Source: Myxococcales bacterium (GTDB taxonomy: Bacteria > Myxococcota_A > UBA9160 > JALSIO01). Taken from it: a stretch of 10,514 bases of DNA. Shown in pieces: positions 1-5,802 of this stretch (position 1 is its first letter; every line of letters begins with the position of its first letter). The position numbers and the translations under genes were made by a program. The stretch covers positions 1 to 10,514 of the forward strand of contig JALSIO010000750.1 in assembly GCA_026989995.1 (NCBI GenBank), read 5' to 3'. The notes beneath the pieces are model-generated. The model did no database searches. It worked only from the letters and a program-made list of their open reading frames with translations, and was not told where the DNA came from.

Positions 1-1
1 G

Positions 2-364
2 GAGCGCCTTCGCTCCATCGCCCGGGGCCACGCCCTGTTCGGGCTGGTCTTCTCTCCGCTGCCGCTCCACCCCGTGCGGGTGGCGGCGCGCTGCGAGCTC
101 GAGCTCGCCCGGGCCGAGCCCGGCCGCGAGGAGCCGATCGCCACCGTCTCCCTGGCCGGGGAGCGGCGCCTCGTCGGCAACCTCTGGTGGCTGCAGGGCG
201 GCTACCGCGCGGCCACCCGCCGCGCGCTCGAAGCGCTCGCCGCCGACTGCGCCGCGGCGATGCGCCGCGAGGCGCTCGGGCGGATCGGGGCATTCCGCGG
301 CGCGCAGGCGCCCCGCGCGGGGCGCGCGCGCCCTCGGTCCGGGGCGCGCCCCCCCGGCGGCTGA
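2..364 (+). CDS. 3' end of an unrecognised protein, truncated by the window edge
   Basis: An open frame runs from the left edge to a TGA at 362-364 and gives about 120 residues with no stop; the start codon lies outside the window. I do not recognise the family. The visible part begins with a hydrophobic stretch (ALFGLVFSPLPLHPVRV), continues with an Arg/Glu-rich segment that looks like alternating beta strands (CELELAR, IATVSLAG), then a Trp-containing motif (LVGNLWWLQGGY) and an Ala/Arg-rich helix containing one Cys. The last 25 or so residues are Arg/Pro/Gly-rich and probably disordered. The gene converges on the amidohydrolase, with only 33 bp between the two stop codons. Third-position G/C bias is typical of the window, and the frame is not antisense to any recognisable gene, which supports it being real. 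It could be a lipoprotein or envelope protein, but that is only a guess. Confidence 0.55.
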   Translation, partial: ERLRSIARGHALFGLVFSPLPLHPVRVAARCELELARAEPGREEPIATVSLAGERRLVGNLWWLQGGYRAATRRALEALAADCAAAMRREALGRIGAFRGAQAPRAGRARPRSGARPPGG

Positions 365-397
365 GCCGGGAAGCTTCCGGAGGGCCTTCCTCTCCGC

Positions 398-1774
398 TCA
401 GTCGGCCCGGGCGAAGCGCTCCCGCATCTGTCGCTCGGCGTCCTCCCGGGAGATCCTCACCCCGTCCTCGAAGGGGACCGCGTAGGCGCCGGCGAGCTGC
501 TTCATGATGTCGCCGATCGTGCAGTAGCCGTGCTCGTAGTCCGAGGGCTTCTTCCCGCCCGCCACCGAGCGCACCGAGGTGTCCACGTGGGCCGCCCGGG
601 CCCGCAGCGCGCCCACCGTGCACTCCTCCCGCGGAATCGTGGCGAAGGGATCGTACTGGAAGTGCCGCATGGCGTTGCGGTGGGTGATCTTGTGGATGTC
701 CTCCTCGGGGAGCCCCTCGAGCGAGCGCCACAGGACCTCCGGCGAGCTCGGCCAGGTGCTGTCGCTGTGCGGGTAGTCGCACTCCCAGGTGATGATGTCC
801 ACGCCGATGCGATCCCGATTGGCGATGCCGGCATCGTCGTCGATGAAGCAGGTGATCACGTGCTCCCGAAAGACATCGCTCGGCAGCTTGCCGCCGAAGT
901 CGGTGAGGGTCCACCGGTGGTGGTGCCGGTAGACGTAGTCGATGCGCTCGAGGAAGTACGGGATCCACCCGATCCCCCCCTCGGAGAGCGCGATCTTGAG
1001 GTTCGGATGGCGGCGGAGGAAGCGCGAGAAGACCAGCTCCGTGGCGCAGCTGAAAAGGGAGATGGGGGCGCCGGTGATCATGATCTCCACGGCGGCTTCG
1101 GGATCCTGCAGGTTCATGCCCGTGCCCGATCCGATGTGGATGCAGATCACGGTGCCCGTCTCGTCACAGGCCCTCCAGATCGGATCCCAGTGGTCGCTGT
1201 GGATGCTCGGGAGACCGAGGCCCGCCGGCCGGTCGGGAAAGGTGACGGCGTGGCAGCCCTTGGCCGCGAGGCGGCGGATCTCGCGGGCGGTGGCCTCCGG
1301 ATCCCACATCATCGGCAGGCCGAGGGGGATGAAACGCCCGGGATGGCTGCCGCACCACTCGTCCACGTGCCAGTCGTTGTAGGCCTGCACCATGATCTCG
1401 GAGAGCTTCTTGTCGGCCGCGCGCGTGAACAGCTCCCCGGTGAAGCCCGTCATCGAGGCGAAGCAGAGGGAGCCGAGCACCCCGTTGGCGTTCATGTCGT
1501 CGATGCGCGCGTCGACGTCGTAGCAGCCGGGTCGGAGCTGCGAGAGCGAGGTGGGCTCGATGCCGTACTCCTCCGGGGGGCGGCCGGCCACCGCGTTCAG
1601 GCCGACGTTCGGAACCTGCTGGCCCTCGTACACCCACACGTCGGTTCCGTCGGAGCGGTGGACCATCCGGGGGGCTCGGTCCCGGTAGCGGGCCGGCACG
1701 TGCTTCTCGAACAGGTCGGGCGGCTCGCAGACGTGGTCGTCGACGCTCACGAGAATCAGGTCCTCGAGCTTCAT
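398..1774 (-). CDS. Amidohydrolase family 2 (ACMSD-like metal-dependent hydrolase/decarboxylase), TIM barrel
   Basis: Encodes 458 residues. It fits the amidohydrolase-2 family (PF04909), cytosolic TIM-barrel enzymes that use a divalent metal to hydrolyse or decarboxylate organic acids. Seen in the sequence: an N-terminal metal-site motif DDHVCEPPDLF (residues 12-22, with D12, H14 and E17), a strand ending in CIHIGSGTG (H213 as probable ligand), SEGGIGW at 264-270, and ECDYPHSD at 331-338 with D333 in the position of the conserved catalytic/metal Asp. The length is normal for the long members common in actinobacteria and deltaproteobacteria. The frame stays open far upstream, so the start was set at the ATG at 1772-1774, where homology begins and a purine-rich Shine-Dalgarno (GGAGGGGG) lies just upstream. 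It follows the CoA-transferase on the same strand after 104 bp, so cotranscription is likely, though a weak internal promoter is possible. The substrate cannot be read from the sequence. Confidence 0.9.
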   Translation of the reverse strand: MKLEDLILVSVDDHVCEPPDLFEKHVPARYRDRAPRMVHRSDGTDVWVYEGQQVPNVGLNAVAGRPPEEYGIEPTSLSQLRPGCYDVDARIDDMNANGVLGSLCFASMTGFTGELFTRAADKKLSEIMVQAYNDWHVDEWCGSHPGRFIPLGLPMMWDPEATAREIRRLAAKGCHAVTFPDRPAGLGLPSIHSDHWDPIWRACDETGTVICIHIGSGTGMNLQDPEAAVEIMITGAPISLFSCATELVFSRFLRRHPNLKIALSEGGIGWIPYFLERIDYVYRHHHRWTLTDFGGKLPSDVFREHVITCFIDDDAGIANRDRIGVDIITWECDYPHSDSTWPSSPEVLWRSLEGLPEEDIHKITHRNAMRHFQYDPFATIPREECTVGALRARAAHVDTSVRSVAGGKKPSDYEHGYCTIGDIMKQLAGAYAVPFEDGVRISREDAERQMRERFARAD

Positions 1775-1822
1775 GGCTCCCCCTCCGCGCGGCCGCGGGA
1801 CGCCGTTCCGGCGGCCTCCGAG

Positions 1823-1850
1823 AGCATGTGACGTTCCGTCAGATTCGCAA
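1823..1850 (-). promoter_or_regulatory. Possible sigma70-like promoter for the amidohydrolase gene
   Basis: On the minus strand TTGCGA (1845-1850) is followed after 16 bp by CATGCT (1823-1828). They match the -35 and -10 consensus at 4/6 and 3/6 positions. The predicted transcript would start about 40 nt before the amidohydrolase ATG. It would allow expression separately from the upstream CoA-transferase. Matches of this quality can occur by chance. Confidence 0.3.
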
Positions 1851-1878
1851 GCCCCGGCCCGGTCCCCGGAGGGGCCAC

Positions 1879-3093
1879 CTAGTTGATGGCGCCCACGCGC
1901 TTCAGCTCGGCGATGCGGTCCCATTCGAGTCCGAGCTCGAGCAGCACCTCCTCCGTGTGCTGCGCGTGCTCGGGCCCCCGGCGCAGGGAGGGGGGCTGCT
2001 CGTCGAACTGCACCGGGCTCGCCACGAGCCGGAAGGTGCCGCCGTCGCCGGTGGGAACCTCCACGATGTGGTGGTTCGCGAGCACCTGGGGGTCGGTGGC
2101 GACCTGCTGCAGCGTCTGGAAGGGGCCCCACTGGCCCTTCATGCTGGCCAGCCGCTCCCGCCACTCCTCGAGCGTCCGGGTCAGGAAGATCTCGCGGAGC
2201 TCTCGCACCGCCTCCGCGGCGTTCTTCGCGAAGGCCTCCGGGGTGGCAAAGCGCGGGTCGCGGGCGAGATCCGGTCGCCCCAGGTGCTCGCAAGTGTCCT
2301 CCCAGTAGACGTGGCCCTGCAGCATCGTGAGCATCAGGAAGCCGCCATCCCGAGTGGGATAGATCCCCACCAGCGGGTTCATGAAGGCGGCATTCGAGGG
2401 GATCGCCGGCCCTCCACCCGAGAGCATCGCGGCCGTGAGCGAACAGCCCATGGCCCAGACACCGGTTCCGAGCAGGGAGATGTCGACCACGGAGGGCTCG
2501 CCGGTCCGCTCGCGGCGGAAGAGCGCGGCGGCGATCCCACCGGCGATGGTCATGCCCCCGATGGAATCCCCGTAGGCCGCGCCCGGCTGCAGGGCCGGCA
2601 TGTCGGCATCGGGCCGGGTTCCGCCCATCCCACTGCCCCCGCGCGCCCAGAAGGCCGTGGAGTCGTAGCCGCCCTTGTCCCGCTCCGGACCCCGCTCGCC
2701 GAGGGCGGTGCCCCGGGCGTAGATGATCCGGGGGTTGACCGCGCGCAGGTGCTCCACATCGATCTGCAACCGCTGCCGCGTGGCCGGGAGGTAGTTGGTG
2801 AGGAAGACGTCGGCGCCGCGGGCGAGCTCGTAGAGGATCTCCCGGCCCTCGGGCCGGCTGAGGTCGAGCCCGATGCTGCGCTTCCCGCGGTTGGCGTGTT
2901 CCATGAGGAAGTTGATGGCCCCGGTGTTGTCCGTGCCGCCGACGCGCAGGAGTCCCCGCTGCTGGTCCCCGGTGACCGGGTGCTCGACCTTGATCACGTC
3001 CGCACCCCAATCCGCGAGCACGGCCCCCGCGGCGGGAACGAAGGTGTACTGGGCCACCTCGAGGACGCGAACCCCTTCCATGACACCGGCCAT
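1879..3093 (-). CDS. Family III CoA-transferase (CaiB/BaiF/Frc family)
   Basis: Encodes 404 residues, the usual length for family III CoA-transferases (PF02515). These cytosolic dimers with an interlocked-ring fold move CoA between acyl-CoA and a free carboxylic acid (formyl-CoA, carnitine, succinate/benzylsuccinate, bile-acid types). Seen in the sequence: GVRVLEVAQYTFVPAAG at the N-terminus, the family motif LADWGADVIKVEHP (about 26-39), NRGKRSIGLDL (68-78), and AAYGDSIGGM at 172-181, where D176 is in the place of the catalytic Asp that forms the acyl anhydride. The frame is open further upstream to 3249, but that extension is low-complexity Arg/Pro/Gly sequence. The ATG at 3091-3093 has a GGAGG five bases upstream and begins right at the conserved domain. 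It is probably the first gene of a two-gene unit with the amidohydrolase, divergent from the acyltransferase gene. CoA donor and acceptor are unknown. Confidence 0.93.
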   Translation of the reverse strand: MAGVMEGVRVLEVAQYTFVPAAGAVLADWGADVIKVEHPVTGDQQRGLLRVGGTDNTGAINFLMEHANRGKRSIGLDLSRPEGREILYELARGADVFLTNYLPATRQRLQIDVEHLRAVNPRIIYARGTALGERGPERDKGGYDSTAFWARGGSGMGGTRPDADMPALQPGAAYGDSIGGMTIAGGIAAALFRRERTGEPSVVDISLLGTGVWAMGCSLTAAMLSGGGPAIPSNAAFMNPLVGIYPTRDGGFLMLTMLQGHVYWEDTCEHLGRPDLARDPRFATPEAFAKNAAEAVRELREIFLTRTLEEWRERLASMKGQWGPFQTLQQVATDPQVLANHHIVEVPTGDGGTFRLVASPVQFDEQPPSLRRGPEHAQHTEEVLLELGLEWDRIAELKRVGAIN

Positions 3094-3322
3094 GCCATCC
3101 TCCTGGTGCCGCCGGGGGCGGCGGCTGCCGCGGGCCCGGGGGGAGCGCGGCCCCGCGCGGGGCTTCCGGCGCCACCGCCGGTCCGGGAGCCCCCCCGCCC
3201 CCGCCCGTGAAGCCGGGGCGGCACGCCGGGCCGGCACCCATGGTAACACCGGGCTTCCGCCGTGTGGGGCCGGCTCCGATGCGCCTCCTTGACACGCGGC
3301 CGACGGTGATCATGTGGCCGGC
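3094..3322. promoter_or_regulatory. Divergent intergenic region between CoA-transferase and WS/DGAT genes
   Basis: No gene is seen in these 229 bp. The half nearest the CoA-transferase is extremely GC-rich and holds two compact hairpins: stem 3145-3150/3153-3158, and stem 3166-3171/3176-3181 with a four-base loop. If the minus-strand transcript starts near the extended -10-like TGT-TACCAT (TACCAT at 3240-3245), these hairpins fall in its 5' leader. On the plus strand a perfect TTGACA hexamer (3289-3294) lies 28 bp before the acyltransferase ATG, but I see no good -10 hexamer at 16-18 bp from it. Both promoter guesses are weak. Confidence 0.35.
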
Positions 3323-4834
3323 ATGACCGAGCGCCCGCAGACACCCCGCCGGAACGAGCCCGAACGGCTCCACGCCCTCGACGAGTCCTTCCTGCTCTGG
3401 GAGGCCGAAAACACGCCCATGCACATCGCCGCGGTGATGGTCTTCGAGCCGGGCCCGCTGGCCACCGCGGACGGGGGCCTCGACCTCACGACGCTCCGCA
3501 AGGCGATCCTGGCCGGCGTCGCGCGGGTGCCGCGCTACCGGCAGCGGGTCGTGGAGATTCCGCTCCTCGGCGGCCACGTCTTCGTGGACGACGACCGCTT
3601 CGACCTCGACTACCACGTCCGGCATGTCGCGCTGCCGCGACCGGGATCCCTGTCCCAGCTCGCGCGCCTCACGGCGAATGTCATGGAGCGCCCGCTCGAC
3701 CGCCGCCGCCCCCTGTGGGAGATGTGGGTCGTCGAGGGGCTCGAGGGCGGGCGCTTCGCCCTGCTGACCAAGGTGCACCACTCTATGGTGGACGGGATCG
3801 CGGGGGTGGAGCTGATGCTCCGGATCCTCTCCCCGGACCCGGACGCCCGGCCCGCGGGCGAGGAGATTCCTCCGGCTGCGCCCGCCCCGCCCGCGGCCGA
3901 GCTCCTGCTCCGGGAGCTCGCGAGGCGCGCGCGCCTGCCGCTCGAGGCGGCCCTCGGGCGGGGAGAGGCCCGCAGGGACGTCGGGGAGGTCGGGCGCGAG
4001 CTCGCCCGGCGCGCCGCTGCCCTCGCGCGCAGCCTCGGCCGGGGGTTGCGGCCGGCCCGGCGCAGCTCCCTGAACGGCCCCATCGGGCCCCACCGCCGCT
4101 ACGCCTGCTCGGGCCAGGATCTCGAGGTCGTCCGCCGCCTTGCCCGAGAGCTCGGCTGCACGGTCAACGATGTGGTCCTCGCGACCGTGGCCGGCGCCAT
4201 CCGTCGCACGCTTCGCCGCCGGGGCGAGAGGCTGCGGGAGGGAGGCATCCGGGTGCTCGCACCGGTGAGCGTCCGCCGGGCGGACGAGCGGGGCGTGCTC
4301 GGCAACCGCGTATGGGTGTGGATCGTGGACCTGCCCGTGGAGCGGGCCGGCCCCCTCGCCCGACTCCGCGCGATCCGGGCGCAGACGGCCGAATTCAAGC
4401 GCCGGGGCGATGCGCTCGGTGCGGACTTGCTCACCGGGGTGGCCGAGTGGACCTCGCCGACCCTCCTCGCCCTCGGAGCCCGCGCGGTGATGCAGCTTCC
4501 GGCCTTCAACCTGATCGTCACCAACGTGCCCGGGCCCCAGATCCCCCTCTACCTGTGCGGCGCGAGAATGGCGGCCGCCTACCCGGTCGGGCCGCTCTTC
4601 GACGAGATCGGCCTCTGCGTGGCGCTGCTGAGCTACGACGGAGGCCTCTACTGGGGCCTCACGGCCGACTACGACCTGGTGCCCGACCTCGATGCCATCG
4701 TCGAAGATCTCCGCGCAGCCTTCGACGAGCTCGAGCGGGCCGCGCGGCGCCGGTCCCGGAGCGCGCCGGAGCCCGGCCGGGGGCGTCGGTCGGGCGCGGG
4801 CCGGGCCGGTGGCGCGACGACGGACCGGGGCTGA
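3323..4834 (+). CDS. Wax ester synthase/acyl-CoA:diacylglycerol acyltransferase (WS/DGAT)
   Basis: Encodes 503 residues, typical for bacterial WS/DGAT enzymes, which esterify acyl-CoA to fatty alcohols or diacylglycerol to make storage wax esters and triacylglycerols at the inner membrane/lipid-body surface. Seen in the sequence: the N-terminal LHALDESFLLWE motif, RRPLWEMWVVEG (about 128-139), the catalytic HHSMVDG at 152-158 (HHxxxDG), the CTVNDVVLA motif of the second half, and NVPGPQIPLYLCGA near the C-terminus. The last 25 or so residues are Arg/Gly/Ala-rich and probably disordered. The ATG at 3323 was chosen because it starts just before the conserved region; an in-frame GTG at 3314 would add three residues. 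Neither has a Shine-Dalgarno. It diverges from the CoA-transferase gene, and both act on acyl-CoA pools, so a link through lipid metabolism is plausible. Chain-length preference and wax-versus-TAG preference cannot be read. Confidence 0.95.
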   Translation: MTERPQTPRRNEPERLHALDESFLLWEAENTPMHIAAVMVFEPGPLATADGGLDLTTLRKAILAGVARVPRYRQRVVEIPLLGGHVFVDDDRFDLDYHVRHVALPRPGSLSQLARLTANVMERPLDRRRPLWEMWVVEGLEGGRFALLTKVHHSMVDGIAGVELMLRILSPDPDARPAGEEIPPAAPAPPAAELLLRELARRARLPLEAALGRGEARRDVGEVGRELARRAAALARSLGRGLRPARRSSLNGPIGPHRRYACSGQDLEVVRRLARELGCTVNDVVLATVAGAIRRTLRRRGERLREGGIRVLAPVSVRRADERGVLGNRVWVWIVDLPVERAGPLARLRAIRAQTAEFKRRGDALGADLLTGVAEWTSPTLLALGARAVMQLPAFNLIVTNVPGPQIPLYLCGARMAAAYPVGPLFDEIGLCVALLSYDGGLYWGLTADYDLVPDLDAIVEDLRAAFDELERAARRRSRSAPEPGRGRRSGAGRAGGATTDRG

Positions 4835-4958
4835 ACGCCGCCCCCCGAGCACCGGAGAAGGAGCGTCCGGTCGACGCGCCGCCGCAGAGGGGGTCCCGAC
4901 ACCGAAGGTCGGGGCGGAGCCGGGGAGCCCGTGTCTCCGGCACACCGCGGGCAGAAGG
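4835..4958. other. Intergenic stretch between convergent WS/DGAT and tRNA-Glu, with a short hairpin
   Basis: No gene is seen in these 124 bp. A GC-rich inverted repeat, stem 4895-4900/4908-4913, has a CTTCGG-like apex when read on the minus strand (the stable UUCG tetraloop type, with one extra base). It lies about 45 bp past the tRNA 3' end and about 60 bp past the acyltransferase stop, and could end either transcript. There is no T-run on either strand, so it is not a standard intrinsic terminator. Confidence 0.25.
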
Positions 4959-5034
4959 TGGTGTCCCCAACGGGACTCGAACCCGTGTTGCCGCCTTGAA
5001 AGGGCGGAGTCCTAGGCCACTAGACGATGGGGAC
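4959..5034 (-). tRNA. tRNA-Glu (anticodon TTC), CCA encoded
   Basis: Read on the minus strand, a complete cloverleaf of 73 nt plus CCA can be drawn. The acceptor stem is GTCCCCA (5034-5028) pairing with TGGGGAC (4969-4963), followed by discriminator A (4962) and a genomically encoded CCA (4961-4959). The anticodon stem CCGCC/GGCGG encloses loop CTTTCAA, giving anticodon TTC, which reads the glutamate codons GAA/GAG. The T arm is ACGGG-TTCGAGT-CCCGT with the invariant TTCGA. The D-arm sequence TCGTCTAGTGGCCTAGGAC is typical of bacterial tRNA-Glu. It lies 54 bp downstream of the glycosylase gene on the same strand but appears to have its own promoter. I see no repeat of its 3' end nearby, so there is no sign that it has served as an integration site within this window. 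Confidence 0.97.
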
Positions 5035-5044
5035 GTGGCGCGGG

Positions 5045-5074
5045 AGTATGCCGAATCCCACTGCGGCTGGCGAA
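5045..5074 (-). promoter_or_regulatory. Putative promoter of tRNA-Glu
   Basis: On the minus strand TTCGCC (5069-5074) and CATACT (5045-5050) are separated by 18 bp. The -10 hexamer ends 10 bp before the mature tRNA 5' end, a usual distance for a tRNA promoter with a very short 5' leader. CATACT keeps the key A at position 2 and T at position 6; the -35 matches at 3/6 positions. Confidence 0.5.
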
Positions 5075-5088
5075 GCGCACCCGGCGGC

Positions 5089-5718
5089 TCAGGCGGGCGG
5101 GGCCACGTCGAGATGGCGCCAGAGGTACCAGCAGGCCACGGTGCGAAAGGGGCGCCAGGGCTCGGCGAGCGCCTCCATCTCGGCCGGACGGGGCAGCGCG
5201 GGCAGGCCGTAGAGGGCCCGGATGCCCTTGCGCACGCCGTAGTCGCCGACCGGAAGGACATCCGGACGCCCGAGGCAGAAGATCAGCACCATGTGCGCCG
5301 TCCACTCCCCCACCCCCCGGAGCCGGACGAGCTCTTCGACGATCTCCCGGTCCGGGCGCCGCTGGAGGGCCCGGGGTCGGATGCGCCCGCTCCCGAAGGC
5401 CTCGGCCACGTCGCGCAGCGCTTCCGCCTTCTGTCGCGAGAGCCCGGCCCGGCGGAGCCGGGCGGGCGAGGCCCGCAGCAGCTCGGCCGGCGTCGGGTCA
5501 CGGCCGCCGAAGGCCTCCCGGAACCGGCGGTGGATTGCCGCCGCCGCGCTCCCGGCGAGCTGCTGGTACAGGATCGAGCGCACCAGCGCCTGGTAGAGCG
5601 TTCCCCGGGGCCGGAGCCCACAGGGCCCCACCCGGCGGACGAGCTCGCCCAGAACCGGGTCCCGCCGGATCAGCCAGCGGCGGGCGCGCTCGCGCGCTTC
5701 GGGGTCGAGCCGGGCCAC
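5089..5718 (-). CDS. AlkA/MAG-type 3-methyladenine DNA glycosylase (HhH-GPD superfamily)
   Basis: Encodes 209 residues. It fits the HhH-GPD superfamily, AlkA/Mag1 branch, which removes alkylated purines (3-methyladenine and related lesions) by cleaving the N-glycosidic bond to start base-excision repair. Seen in the sequence: SILYQQLAG at 48-56 (the Q-Q element of the glycosylase core), LSRQKAEALRDVA at 93-105, a helix-hairpin-helix LVRLRGVGEWTAHM (130-143), and PVGDYGVRKG (156-165) with D159 as the catalytic Asp. There is no C-terminal four-Cys cluster, so it is not an Nth/MutY-type Fe-S enzyme, and it lacks the extra N-terminal domain of E. coli AlkA (282 aa). The start is GTG with no Shine-Dalgarno; instead a TAGTCT box ends exactly six bases upstream, suggesting a leaderless mRNA. 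It diverges from the AAA-ATPase gene; a functional link is not evident. Confidence 0.9.
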   Translation of the reverse strand: MARLDPEARERARRWLIRRDPVLGELVRRVGPCGLRPRGTLYQALVRSILYQQLAGSAAAAIHRRFREAFGGRDPTPAELLRASPARLRRAGLSRQKAEALRDVAEAFGSGRIRPRALQRRPDREIVEELVRLRGVGEWTAHMVLIFCLGRPDVLPVGDYGVRKGIRALYGLPALPRPAEMEALAEPWRPFRTVACWYLWRHLDVAPPA

Positions 5719-5724
5719 GGGAGG

Positions 5725-5730
5725 AGACTA
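5725..5730 (-). promoter_or_regulatory. -10-like box predicting a leaderless glycosylase mRNA
   Basis: TAGTCT on the minus strand is followed by six bases and then the GTG start. It fits the TAnnnT pattern of sigma70-class -10 elements. Transcription would begin at or within a base of the start codon, which explains the pyrimidine-rich sequence where a ribosome binding site would normally be. No convincing -35 is seen. Confidence 0.45.
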
Positions 5731-5790
5731 CCGGAGCCCTCCCGCCGGCCGCCGGCCCGTCCGGGCGACGGGGACCGCGCCGAACCGGGC

Positions 5791-5796
5791 TAAGCT
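5791..5796 (+). promoter_or_regulatory. -10-like box predicting a leaderless AAA-ATPase mRNA
   Basis: TAAGCT is followed by exactly six bases and the ATG at 5803, the same geometry as the divergent glycosylase box. The bases between are cgggcc, so no Shine-Dalgarno is present. The surrounding GGGCTAAGCT resembles GGGCTAGGCT at 9981-9990 and TGCTAGGTT at 10396-10404, which suggests a genome-typical -10 form. No clear -35 is seen. Confidence 0.5.
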
Positions 5797-5802
5797 CGGG
5801 CC

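Noticed and set aside
365..397. The palindrome GGAAGCTTCC (369-378) between two convergent genes as a terminator.
   Set aside because: Only a 10-base palindrome with no loop and no T-run on either strand, so it is too weak to call.
530..3210. Long plus-strand frames (433 and 460 codons) opposite the amidohydrolase and CoA-transferase.
   Set aside because: They are antisense to genes with clear family motifs, and their translations lack recognisable domains or normal amino-acid composition.
4895..4913. GC-rich hairpin as an intrinsic terminator for WS/DGAT or tRNA-Glu.
   Set aside because: The stem is only six pairs with no T-run; it is kept as a structural note in the intergenic entry, not called as a terminator.
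1775..4945. A minus-strand frame continuous with the amidohydrolase that stays open for another 3.2 kb upstream, giving a 1515-codon ORF.
   Set aside because: It crosses the CoA-transferase in another frame and lies antisense to the WS/DGAT gene. The translation is Arg/Pro/Gly/Ala low-complexity sequence with no domain before the ATG at 1774. It is an effect of high G+C.
4959..5034. tRNA-Glu as an attachment site for an integrated element.
   Set aside because: No integrase, no direct repeat of the tRNA 3' end and no change in base composition are visible in the window.
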